Shown here in pieces: positions 1-8,549 of a DNA stretch of 64,000 bases. The number at the start of each line of letters is the position of its first letter. Positions within the stretch are counted from its first letter, which is position 1. The DNA comes from JANQJA01 sp965267485. GTDB lineage: Bacteria > Pseudomonadota > Gammaproteobacteria > Pseudomonadales > Azotimanducaceae. Made by a program: the position numbers and the translations under genes. Below the pieces are notes generated by a model, which did no database searches, was not told where the DNA came from, and saw nothing but the letters and a program-made list of their open reading frames with translations. The DNA lies in the NCBI GenBank assembly GCA_965267485.1, contig OZ254080.1, positions 4,154,001 to 4,218,000 on the forward strand, given 5' to 3'.

Positions 1-3000
1 TCCGGACCGACAATATAGGCAGCCGGAACAACTAATAGTGTTAGCAGGGTGGAAGAAGCGAGCCCCCCAATGATGAGTGCGCCCATTGCGTTTCGCCACT
101 CCGAGCCATCTCCTGATGACAGCGTTACTGGAATCATGCCAAATATTGCCGCAAAGGCTGTCATAAGTACGGGTCGCAGGCGTTCCGGGCCCGCTTTGAC
201 CATCGCTTCACTGGCGGAAAGGCCTTCTTCGCGAAACTGGTTCGCTCGATCGACGAGCAAAATGCCGTTTTTCATAACGATTCCCATCAGCGCGATGAGG
301 CCAATTTGAGCAAACAAACTCATTTCCTGGTTTGTGAGCCAAAGCGCCGTGAATGCGCCTGAGAAGCAGAGCGGGGCGGACAACATGATAACAAGAGGTT
401 GGCCGAAGCTATTGAACTGACTGGCAAGCACGATGTAGAGCGCCATTATTGCCAGCACAAATGCGCCAAGAATGGAGTCAGCACTCTCGCGCATTCGTCT
501 CACCTGACCCTCGAACAGCACGGAAATTTCTGGTGGTTGCTCGATGCGATCCAGAACGGACTGGACGATCAATGCGGCATCTCCCAGTGCCGTGTCGCTA
601 CCGGCATTCGCAAAAACGGACACTTTGCGCGCGCGATCCTGGCGCTCTATTCTGCCGGGGCCGTCTCTATAGGTAAGATCAACTGCACTGGGTAGGTCAA
701 CAAGGTTTCCGGTGCGGGTTCTTACCTGCATCTGGGAAATATATTCAACGGAGCTGCGATCGGCTTCGCGAAGCCTCACGTTGATGTCGTATCTGGAGCC
801 TTGCTGTTCATAGCTGCCGACGTCGATACCCGCAATCAGGATCCTGCTGGTCGTTGCAATTGTTCGCGCGGAAATGCCCAGGTCGCCTGCACGTTCTCGA
901 TCGATGTCCAGAATGAGTTCAGGGCGACCCGGTTCATACCCACTTCTCACGTCTGACAGACTGAGTTCGCGCTCCAGTTCATCGACAACCTGATCAGCGT
1001 AAGCGCGGGATGTTTCGAGATTATCCCCCTGAACAACGAGTTCGATGTCAGCGGTCGCGAGCCCGCCGCCAGATACCCACGATACCTCACTGATGTTCAT
1101 CGTCCGTGCATGGGGGACAGTTTGTTTCGTTACAGCACGAACCTCATCCATGATAACGAACTGCCCTTTATCCCGGCGCTGCTTCTTGGTCAGCGTTCCG
1201 TAGAGATCTATCCGATTCGTCTGCCCTGCGCTACCTGCGCCAATAGTGAGGAAGAGGTTTTCAACGTGGTCGACTGACCTGATAGCATCATCCAAAATAC
1301 TGGCGTAGCGTTTTGTCTCAGAAATGGCCGTGCCAGCTGGCAATTCGACTGTTCCTCTGAACTCGCTGCGGTCTGCTTTCGACGTAAATCCCCCAGGAAT
1401 CTCGGCGGCCACAAGCCCGCCTAGATAGACAGATGCAACAGCGAGCGCTAGTACAATGTAGCGCCCACGTATCGAGGCGGCCACGACTTTACCATAGCCT
1501 TGGGCCATCCTTTTGTGGAATTGCTCCAGATGGTATAGCGGGCCGTCTTGCTTTAACGGTGCAAGAAATCTTGAACACAACATCGGACTCAGTGTCAATG
1601 CGACCAACAACGAAACTGAGACTGAGAAAACAATGGCCAAGCCGTACTCACCAAAGAACTGACCCACGATGCCATCCATAAATCCAATGGGGACGAACAC
1701 CGCTAACGTCGCAAAGGTGCCGGCCATAACTGCCAGGCTAACTCGCTGCGTGGCAGTAGATGCCGCCAGCAATCTCGGCACGCCTTCATCCACATCCTTT
1801 TGCACGGCTTCTACAACGACAATCGCGTCGTCGACGAGTAATCCGATGGCGACCGTCAGCGCCAGTAACGTCAAAATATTGAGTGTGAAGCCTGCGATAT
1901 CGAAAGCAAAGAAAGTCGCAATCAGCGAAGTCGGAATCGCAGTAGCTACAATCAGTGTCGACTGCCAACTGGCGAGAAAGAAGAATGTGATGAGGACAAC
2001 CAGACCCATCGCAATCTGTAGTTCCTTTGTTACTTCCTCGATGGAAGACTCAATGAACCTGCTGGTGTCCTGTGTTATCAGCAGGTCTATGCCCTCTGGT
2101 GCCAACGCTTCCAGTTTTTCGACTTCTTGGCGGACTTGACGTGCTACCTCCACGCTGTTCAGACCACTCTGTCTGCGAACCTCTAGCGCGACACCTCGCT
2201 CACCATTGAGGATCGCATAGGAGCGTTCATCGGCCATTCCGTCTTCAATGGTCGCGACATCCTTCAACCGGGTTGGCGGTGCGCCCTCATTAAATCTGAT
2301 GACAAGCTCGGACAGCTCAGTAAGCGAATCCGCTTCTGCATCAGTGCGGACGCCGAGCTCCACGCCTATCGCTGTTAGTTCAAGCTTACCGCCAGGTAGT
2401 TCAGCGTGTTCTGCTCCGATAGCATTGACAACATCTTCGGCCGACAGCGCGAGCGCGCGTAGCTTAAGAAGGTCCAGCCACACTCGAATTTCGCGCTCCC
2501 GATCACCAACCAGATTGATCGAGCCAACGCCCGGGACGCGCTGAAGATTTTCTTTCACGACGTCGTCGGCGAAAGTAGACAAGGTTCGAATGTCTTTACT
2601 ACCCGAGATCAGAACATTCAAAATCGGGGCTGCGTCAGGGTCAACCTTCTCAACAATTGAAAGCTCCGCATCGAGAGGAAGTTCGTTTCTGGCCAGCGCG
2701 ACCTTATCCCTGACTTCCTGAGCTTTGACATCGGCATCCTCGCTCAGATTGAACTCGATCGTTAGCTGTGAGATGCCTTCTGAACTGATGGAGCGAAGCT
2801 TTTCAATACCCGAGATGTTACTGACATATCCCTCAATGACGTCTGTAACTTCAGTTTCTATTGTTTCCGGTGACGCACCTGGCATTCGGGTCGTAATCGA
2901 CACGTAGGGAAACTCCACTTTCGGGAACAGGTCAACACCAAGCGATCTCAGTCCGAGAAACCCCAATAGAACCAGAGAACCCATCAACATAACGGTAGAG

Positions 3001-3035
3001 ACAGGTTTCCTGATGCATACGTCAACTATCCACAT
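1..3035 (-). CDS. RND efflux permease, C-terminus beyond window edge
   Basis: Inner-membrane proton-driven pump subunit of the AcrB/MexB type. Reading leftward from ATG at 3035, about 1011 codons stay open to the window edge. The protein begins with the usual cytoplasmic end followed by a first membrane helix, has a periplasmic porter region, and carries the paired-aspartate relay (LLVDDAIVV) in the fourth helix region. It ends in the last helix (TLLVVPAAY), so only a short tail is missing. The start overlaps the end of the upstream adaptor fragment by 14 bp, the usual coupled arrangement. Because that adaptor is cut off from its own 5' end, expression of this permease is doubtful. Substrate not predictable. 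Confidence 0.93.
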   Translation of the reverse strand, partial: MWIVDVCIRKPVSTVMLMGSLVLLGFLGLRSLGVDLFPKVEFPYVSITTRMPGASPETIETEVTDVIEGYVSNISGIEKLRSISSEGISQLTIEFNLSEDADVKAQEVRDKVALARNELPLDAELSIVEKVDPDAAPILNVLISGSKDIRTLSTFADDVVKENLQRVPGVGSINLVGDREREIRVWLDLLKLRALALSAEDVVNAIGAEHAELPGGKLELTAIGVELGVRTDAEADSLTELSELVIRFNEGAPPTRLKDVATIEDGMADERSYAILNGERGVALEVRRQSGLNSVEVARQVRQEVEKLEALAPEGIDLLITQDTSRFIESSIEEVTKELQIAMGLVVLITFFFLASWQSTLIVATAIPTSLIATFFAFDIAGFTLNILTLLALTVAIGLLVDDAIVVVEAVQKDVDEGVPRLLAASTATQRVSLAVMAGTFATLAVFVPIGFMDGIVGQFFGEYGLAIVFSVSVSLLVALTLSPMLCSRFLAPLKQDGPLYHLEQFHKRMAQGYGKVVAASIRGRYIVLALAVASVYLGGLVAAEIPGGFTSKADRSEFRGTVELPAGTAISETKRYASILDDAIRSVDHVENLFLTIGAGSAGQTNRIDLYGTLTKKQRRDKGQFVIMDEVRAVTKQTVPHARTMNISEVSWVSGGGLATADIELVVQGDNLETSRAYADQVVDELERELSLSDVRSGYEPGRPELILDIDRERAGDLGISARTIATTSRILIAGIDVGSYEQQGSRYDINVRLREADRSSVEYISQMQVRTRTGNLVDLPSAVDLTYRDGPGRIERQDRARKVSVFANAGSDTALGDAALIVQSVLDRIEQPPEISVLFEGQVRRMRESADSILGAFVLAIMALYIVLASQFNSFGQPLVIMLSAPLCFSGAFTALWLTNQEMSLFAQIGLIALMGIVMKNGILLVDRANQFREEGLSASEAMVKAGPERLRPVLMTAFAAIFGMIPVTLSSGDGSEWRNAMGALIIGGLASSTLLTLLVVPAAYIVGP

Positions 3036-3376
3036 AGACGAGTGTTAGCTCCTTTGCCGTCGCATTGAGCGCATCGGAAGGCGACTTCGCAACCAATTGA
3101 CCATCTTCGAGGCCATCAACGATGAGGACAGTTCCGTCTTCCAGATTTTTGGTGTCGACTTCTTTGAGGGTAAACTGCCCATCTTCGTAAACTGCGACCC
3201 GTGTAACACCGTCTTGCTTGAGCAATGACTCGCCAGGCAGAACAATCACTTCGTGCGATTCAGTGAATACTTCTGCCTTAACGAACTGTCCGGGCTTGAT
3301 GCGATAGTTGGGGTTTGCGACCGGCAATCGAAACTCTGCCATGCGTGTTTCTGGGTTCACACGATCGTTAATGATG
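3022..3376 (-). pseudogene. RND periplasmic adaptor (membrane fusion protein), 3' fragment
   Basis: About 117 codons of the C-terminal beta-barrel and membrane-proximal part of an HlyD/AcrA-type adaptor, running straight into the permease start. Homology stops abruptly at 3376, where a transposase remnant begins. The missing 5' part is found 53 kb away at 56596-57150. The 235 bp common to both places are nearly identical, so these are two pieces of one gene or of two very recent copies. ATG codons inside the fragment cannot give an exported adaptor because the signal peptide and hairpin are absent. Confidence 0.9.
3142..3376. repeat. 235-bp direct repeat, left copy (adaptor gene segment)
   Basis: Matches 56596-56830 in the same orientation with only two differences that I can see. 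The left copy continues into the adaptor 3' end and the permease, the right copy into the adaptor 5' region. The pair therefore brackets about 53 kb inserted into, or recombined through, one adaptor gene. Confidence 0.92.
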
Positions 3377-3912
3377 GAAGCGATTGCGCGCTACCGCATC
3401 GCGCCAAACACGCTGACAGTCCACCAGGATCGCGGCGCGCCGATGATCGCACATAGCTATCTCGATCTCATGCTCGGCTTTGACGTGACCTGCAGTCACA
3501 GCCGGCCCCGCGTCAGTAACGACAACGCGTTCAGCGAGAGCCAGTTCACCAGAAGTATCAACCGGACTACCCCGGCCGATTCAACGGCCTTGGTCATGCT
3601 CGCACGTGGTCAGAGGAAGACTTCGACTGGTATAACTTCGATCATCATCACAGTGGTCTGACGGGGTACACCCCGGAACAGGTGTTTACGGGACGCTACC
3701 AGGAAATCGCACAACTCAAGCAGCGCGCACTGGATGCGTCCTACGACAGGCATCCGGAGCGGTTCGTCAGGGGAAGGCCAACAGTGCCGCTGCCACCGAG
3801 TAAAGTCGTCATCAACCCGGCACTACCGGACGACAACGGCGAGATCGACGATCGCGTGAACTTCCCGACGCTGGCAGCGGCCGGGTTCGAGAAGAAATCG
3901 ATGTTATCTTGA
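3377..3912 (+). pseudogene. IS3-type DDE transposase (OrfB) C-terminal remnant, frameshifted
   Basis: The reading frame carries the late part of an rve integrase core: HQDRG, then SHSRPRVSNDNAFSESQF, which includes the catalytic glutamate neighbourhood. At about 3555 the frame shifts. The continuation (KYQPDYPGRF, DWYNFDHHHSGLTGYTPEQ) runs to a stop at 3912. The N-terminal two thirds and both IS ends are absent. It abuts the adaptor fragment exactly at 3376/3377, so this element or a rearrangement through it probably cut the adaptor gene. Nothing recognisable lies in the next 70 bp. Confidence 0.8.
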
Positions 3913-3983
3913 AAAACATTGTCCATATGAGGTTGACACGTTCCGCCCCCATCAGAACTGATGTGGCCGCCATCAAAACGACC

Positions 3984-4531
3984 GGGGAATAAGGAGAATA
4001 AACTACATGCCGGGGACATGGTCAAGGCGCTTTGCCATTCATGTCGCGGCACTTCGCGCGATTAGTACCGGGCTACATCCTGTCGACCTGACCAAAAAGT
4101 AAGCAGGAAAATGTCGATTGCCGGACTGCAGTCGAGTGCGGCTCCGCCAGCGCGAGTGGGCGTCAGAAAAGATGCGGTGAATGATCGAACAACGCCTTGG
4201 GCGGTGAGCGGATTTGCGGGGAAACTGCCGAATCCAACCCCAGGTGCTTCAGAATCTTCTGGATGACGTCGGGATCCTCAATACTGGCAATCACCCGCAC
4301 CGGCCCGCCGCACTTCTCGCACTTCTCTATTTCGATTGCAAAGACGCGCTTCAAGCGCTGTGCCCAGGTCATCGAGTAAGCCTTGGGTTTCCGCTGTTCT
4401 TCCTGCGCGATTGGCTTTTGGGGGACGACATGTTCACGTAGCTTGCTGTTCGGCGAGAAGACCCCGTGAAATCTTGTGAGGTTCACCCGTGGCCGTGGCA
4501 CCAGCGCCGCCAGTCGGCCAATGAATTCCAG
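3984..4531 (-). mobile_element. IS91-type element, truncated copy (3' end only)
   Basis: 548 bp identical, apart from one base that I see, to 8550-9097 at the 3' end of the complete IS91-type element. Both copies start at the same base (GGGGAATAAGG), which probably marks the replication-origin end of the element. The copy ends at 4531 inside the transposase gene. Such one-ended pieces are expected from rolling-circle transposition (family knowledge). No short target duplication is visible. Confidence 0.8.
4163..4531 (-). pseudogene. IS91-type transposase C-terminal fragment
   Basis: About the last 120 codons of the same transposase as the complete gene at 8729-10186. It retains a CxxC pair (EKCEKCGG), whereas the complete copy reads EKCEKRGG at this point. 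The 5' part is missing and has been replaced by an unrelated gene. Confidence 0.8.
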
Positions 4532-5037
4532 GCGGCCAACTCGTCAATAACAACACGAAAGTCTACTGCAGGCTCTCGATCGAGTATCGCCTCGACATGT
4601 GCACGGAACGCCGGCGTATAGTGACGTACGCCGACCGTTTCCCACCATCGGGTGCGCCATTCCGAGCTCAGCATATTGCCAATGATCCTCTCGTGCTCGA
4701 GCCACTTCTCTTCTTCGATCAGACCGTGCCGATACTGATAATAGGCGTTCTCTCGCGTATTCATGGCTGATATGAGCCACGCATTGAGCTTGAAGGCTTC
4801 AACCGGACTCAGGTTCGGCTGCTCCTCATTGGATTTAACCCAGAGTTCGGCGATCTCGTTGGCCCAATGCAGTTCATATTGATGATTGTCATTCAAAGCC
4901 TGATGCGTGGATCCCTTAATGGCTCGCGTGTTACCACGGACCTGCAGGGCCAGATAGATGAGAGAGAAAACAACAGCGATCGCGCCTACAAACTCTCCCA
5001 CATTGCCCAGTAGCTGGGTTAGCTCCGTACCGGTCAT
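4483..5037 (-). CDS. hypothetical membrane-anchored protein, C-terminus altered by IS91 junction
   Basis: 184 codons from ATG at 5037, preceded by GGGAGA at good spacing. Residues about 10-33 form one hydrophobic helix (GAIAVVFSLIYLALQV). The rest is a soluble, tryptophan- and charge-rich domain. I do not recognise the family. The natural sequence probably ends near 4532, because from there the DNA is the IS91 fragment read in another frame, which adds about 15 foreign residues before the stop. It is thus likely shortened. Confidence 0.5.
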   Translation of the reverse strand: MTGTELTQLLGNVGEFVGAIAVVFSLIYLALQVRGNTRAIKGSTHQALNDNHQYELHWANEIAELWVKSNEEQPNLSPVEAFKLNAWLISAMNTRENAYYQYRHGLIEEEKWLEHERIIGNMLSSEWRTRWWETVGVRHYTPAFRAHVEAILDREPAVDFRVVIDELAAWNSLADWRRWCHGHG

Positions 5038-5057
5038 TGTGCTTCTCCCGACATATG

Positions 5058-5346
5058 GCTCAGCTCGAAGCCTACATTAGGCGAAACTGAATCTGCGAGC
5101 GTCAGCTTCGGCGCGACCTATGAGCTGCATACGGCGAGCTACGATGAGGCGAATCGCAAGGCGACGTTCTTCGCGACCTACCACGCCAAACACACGGGTG
5201 AAGGCGGGCCGGTACCACCGACCAATCAGGAAACGCACTCCCACTATGTCTACGTTCTGACTATGGATGACGACGATAAGGTCGCCAGCATGGTCAAGAT
5301 CTGGAATGCGCCCTGGGCCATGCGGGAGCTTGGCTGGACCTCATAA
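5058..5346 (+). pseudogene. SnoaL/NTF2-like protein, C-terminal remnant
   Basis: A plus-strand frame stays open from about 5058 to TAA at 5344-5346 with no start in a sensible place. The sequence (SFGATYELH, KATFFATYHAKHTG, SHYVYVLTMDDDDKV, KIWNAPWAMRELGW) has the strand pattern of the NTF2-like fold seen in SnoaL-type cyclases and related small hydrolases. The N-terminal part is gone; the neighbouring divergent gene starts where it should be. Function unknown. Confidence 0.55.
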
Positions 5347-5373
5347 AAAAAACGGGGCGCCATAGCGCCCCGT
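5344..5373 (-). terminator. intrinsic terminator of the TonB-dependent receptor gene
   Basis: On the minus strand ACGGGGCGC, a four-base loop and GCGCCCCGT form a nine-pair GC-rich stem, followed by a run of eight T. It lies about 30 bp after the receptor stop codon. The T-run overlaps the stop codon of the facing SnoaL remnant. Confidence 0.9.
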
Positions 5374-5401
5374 CCGTATCACGTTCTACGATGAGTCGTG
5401 G

Positions 5402-8335
5402 CTAGTAGTTGCCCAGCTTGTAGCTGACTTCCACACCGAAGTGACGCGGCACCGTGGTGCCTGCGGTGCGACGGAAGAACTCGTCTTCGGCCTCACGGAG
5501 TACTTGCAGCAGGCCCACTTCATCGAACACATTGTTGACGAAAGCACTGACACCGAGTTTCGTGTCGGCGCTGGTCCAGGTGAGCCGCATGTCGACACGT
5601 TCGTAAGCTTCGGCCTTCTCTGATTCGCTCTCGAATGGCGAGTAGAATACCTCGTCGGTGTAGGCCCAGCTCACCAGCGCGTCCAGCTTCGACCCGTCCG
5701 CGAGATTGAAGCGGTAGCTGCCCCACAGCGTCGTCTTGAGCTCCGGCACCTGTATCAGCTGATTGCCCTCGATATCCTTGACCAGGTCTTCACGGTCCGG
5801 GAACAGCGATGTCGGCCGGTCGGAGCCTGCCAGATCGGCGGCCAGGAGCGACTCGGTGTACTCGCTCGGCGTGAAGCTGAAGTTGCCGCCAATCGTCAGG
5901 TTGTCGGTGGCGAGCCAGGTGCCTTCGACCTCCAGGCCGGTGACTCGCCCGCCCTGCGCCGCCAATACCGAATTACTGGTTCCCCCGAGGCTGGTGACTT
6001 CCTGGACGACCGTATGAATGTTTTCGTAGTCGTAGTAGTAGGCGGCGCCGTTGAGTTGCAACGTATCGTTCAGCCAACTCGACTTGAAACCGAGTTCGTA
6101 GTTGACCAGTTCTTCAGGGCCGTAGGTGGGCGTTGTGCTGAAGAAGACCAGGTTGTAGCCCCCGGAACGATGCCCCTTGGTGGCCGAGTAGTACAGCATC
6201 GCATCGTCGGTGATGTGATGATCGAGATTGATCCGCCAGTCCCACTCTCTATCCGTACGCTCGAAAGGACGATAGACCGACAGCGCAAACGGAATGCCAC
6301 CATTGGTGGCTTTGGGCGTGGGAACGAAGTTGCCGTCCGCATCCTGGACCAGCCCGCCGTTGACGAGGTTGACCGCCGCCAGACCACCGTAAAGCGCCAG
6401 GAAGCCGCCCGGCTCCGCACCGGTTTCAGAGTAGCGGAACAGGTTCTCTTCGGCCTTGACCTCATCTTCAGCGAAGCGCAGCCCCAGGGTGAGCGTGAAT
6501 TCGGGATTGATGTCCCACACGGCCTGGGTATAAGCGGCAAATGCATCTCGCTCCGTTTGCGTCGCGTACAGCAAATCGGTCGCAGCCGAGTCAGGTCCGT
6601 TGATCACATCGAGACGCGGATCGCTACCGTCGTCGCCCATCCAGGCGGACGTTTGCAAGTTGTCATTGCGGCCTTCGCCCGCGGCTGCCAACTCTTCGTT
6701 GGTATTCTCGACCGCAAAGTTGCGCTGACAGGAAGGGGCCGGATCATCGACCTGACAGGATTCCCTGGCGCTGAACAGGTGAACCATCGGGGCGCCACCG
6801 AAAGCCAGAGCCGATGCGCTGATTCCTTCGAGCTGGGGGGCGCCGATCGCCGCGGCCGCACCGGCCGACAGCGCGGTATTGTCCTCATAGGGCTCGAGCA
6901 TCCTTTCCTCACCAATAGCCGAAAAGTAGTCGCCCCGCTGGTCGATCGTTGCATCGTAGACGAACACGCCAGAGGTGAACGTCCAGTTCTGGCCAATGTC
7001 ATAGAACGCCTGCAGCTCATGGGATCGATAAGTCATTTCGTGATTGACGTAGAACTGGCGGTCGTGGAATTGACTGTTGGTATTGTCATCATCGGTGACG
7101 CGCTGATAGCTGTAGTCGTGGTAACCGAAGAGGTATTTGAGCTGCAGCCGAGGGCTGACATCCCAGGTGGCGTTGAACTCCGTGCCATCGAGCTCGAAGT
7201 CCTCGTTATTGAGCCCATTGGTGGCCGCGCAGACTTCGTCACCATCGATATCGCCGGGGAATACGCAGCTGTTGAGCCGGGCTGCGGATGCCGCACTGGT
7301 CTGATTGAACCCGTCCAGCGACGCGGCCGCACTCTGCATGCCATCGAAATCGGCGAAGTCGATGCCTGCCCGGTTGCGGCGCGCGAGCACCTGCTCGCCG
7401 GTGGTCGGATCGGTAAAGATCCGCTGCTCACTGCCGCCATTGAAGTCGTTGTCGAGGTAGTTGGCCGGGTCGGTGTTGCTCTCGTCGACTCGGCGCCAGC
7501 CAGGGACCAGTGCATCCGTAACACGGCTTGGCTCACCTGCTTCGTTCAGGGTCACCAGGCCGCCGCCGTTGGCACCACCCATGACCCGGTCGATATCCAG
7601 GTGATTGACTCGCAGGTGCGCTTCAAAATTATTGGTGGGGTTCCACTTGAGCTGGGCGGCAATACTGTCAGTGCCCAGACTGTTCAGATCCGGGCCGTCG
7701 CCGATCTCCTCGACGACGCCGTCACGATCACGATGGGCATAGGTGATTCGCCCGGCGAGCTTGTCCTCGATGAGCGGACCCGAGAACGCGGCGTAAAACT
7801 CCTGGGCGCCGAAGTTGCCGCCGATCGCCTTGACGATCCCTTCCGGTTGGTAGGTCGGCTCCTTGTAGAGAATGTTGATGGCCCCGCCGACGGCATTGCG
7901 CCCGTACAAGGTTCCCTGGGGCCCGCGCAGCACCTCGATGCGTTCCACATCGAAGAACGTTGCTGCGGTGACCGCCAACAGGTCCTCGTTGTAGATGCCG
8001 TTCGCGTAGGTCGATACGCCCGGATCGCCGCCCAGCGCCCGGAAATTCCGGCCGACGCCCCGAACGGTTGCGTCGTAGGGCTGGATCGTCGTGGCGGGTG
8101 TGTAGTTCTGCAGGTCTTCCTGATTCCGGACGCCGAAATCGTCGAGAAACTCGGACGTAAAAGCCGTAATGGAAATCGAGGTGTCCTGAATACTCGCTTC
8201 CCGTCGCTCGGCAGTGACGACGACTTCCTCGAGTCGGCGGCGTGGCTCTTCGGCGGCACCGGCAGGCGGCGCATATGGCAGAACCAGCGCGATGGTCACC
8301 ACGGCGATTCCGCAGCGCATCATGAATTGATACAT
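5402..8335 (-). CDS. TonB-dependent outer-membrane receptor
   Basis: Outer-membrane beta-barrel that imports a ligand using energy from TonB. From ATG at 8335 the product is about 977 residues: signal peptide (about 1-27, cleavage after PPAGA), a TonB-box-like EEVVVTAERR segment, a plug domain with VERIEVLRGPQGTLYGRNA at about 135, then a long barrel ending in an aromatic strand (VEVSYKLGNY). I chose the 8335 start because GGGGGAAT precedes it at proper spacing and it leads directly into the signal peptide; an upstream in-frame ATG at 8383 would bury it. It has its own terminator and no operon partners. Given the adjacent catabolic region it may take up a bulky hydrophobic compound or an iron chelate; this is inference. 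Confidence 0.93.
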   Translation of the reverse strand: MYQFMMRCGIAVVTIALVLPYAPPAGAAEEPRRRLEEVVVTAERREASIQDTSISITAFTSEFLDDFGVRNQEDLQNYTPATTIQPYDATVRGVGRNFRALGGDPGVSTYANGIYNEDLLAVTAATFFDVERIEVLRGPQGTLYGRNAVGGAINILYKEPTYQPEGIVKAIGGNFGAQEFYAAFSGPLIEDKLAGRITYAHRDRDGVVEEIGDGPDLNSLGTDSIAAQLKWNPTNNFEAHLRVNHLDIDRVMGGANGGGLVTLNEAGEPSRVTDALVPGWRRVDESNTDPANYLDNDFNGGSEQRIFTDPTTGEQVLARRNRAGIDFADFDGMQSAAASLDGFNQTSAASAARLNSCVFPGDIDGDEVCAATNGLNNEDFELDGTEFNATWDVSPRLQLKYLFGYHDYSYQRVTDDDNTNSQFHDRQFYVNHEMTYRSHELQAFYDIGQNWTFTSGVFVYDATIDQRGDYFSAIGEERMLEPYEDNTALSAGAAAAIGAPQLEGISASALAFGGAPMVHLFSARESCQVDDPAPSCQRNFAVENTNEELAAAGEGRNDNLQTSAWMGDDGSDPRLDVINGPDSAATDLLYATQTERDAFAAYTQAVWDINPEFTLTLGLRFAEDEVKAEENLFRYSETGAEPGGFLALYGGLAAVNLVNGGLVQDADGNFVPTPKATNGGIPFALSVYRPFERTDREWDWRINLDHHITDDAMLYYSATKGHRSGGYNLVFFSTTPTYGPEELVNYELGFKSSWLNDTLQLNGAAYYYDYENIHTVVQEVTSLGGTSNSVLAAQGGRVTGLEVEGTWLATDNLTIGGNFSFTPSEYTESLLAADLAGSDRPTSLFPDREDLVKDIEGNQLIQVPELKTTLWGSYRFNLADGSKLDALVSWAYTDEVFYSPFESESEKAEAYERVDMRLTWTSADTKLGVSAFVNNVFDEVGLLQVLREAEDEFFRRTAGTTVPRHFGVEVSYKLGNY

Positions 8336-8370
8336 GGTATTCCCCCTGTATACATGGTATTCCCCCTGTA
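8331..8370. repeat. 20-bp perfect tandem duplication over the receptor start site
   Basis: TACATGGTATTCCCCCTGTA occurs twice back to back at 8331-8350 and 8351-8370. Each unit holds a Shine-Dalgarno-like stretch and an ATG on the minus strand. The inner ATG starts the receptor; the outer one (8355) is out of frame and gives a peptide of about 11 codons ending near the receptor start. Confidence 0.9.
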
Positions 8371-8549
8371 ACTGTGGAAACACGAATGCGGCGCCGGGAG
8401 CTCGATCAACCCTGCGTTTCCATTGGCTTTTATATTTCTACAACGCTCCCATCGCGCATAATAAAACGCCGGTCAGCATTCTCGCACAGTGCGATTATCT
8501 TACGCCACTTGTTAAACCCCAACTTTATATCCAACAGCCCCCTGTGTCA

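Noticed and set aside
6014..8371. A 785-codon open frame on the plus strand opposite the TonB receptor
   Set aside because: It is antisense to a complete receptor with signal peptide, plug and terminator. GC-rich genes often leave an open opposite frame; the product has no recognisable domain and no ribosome site.
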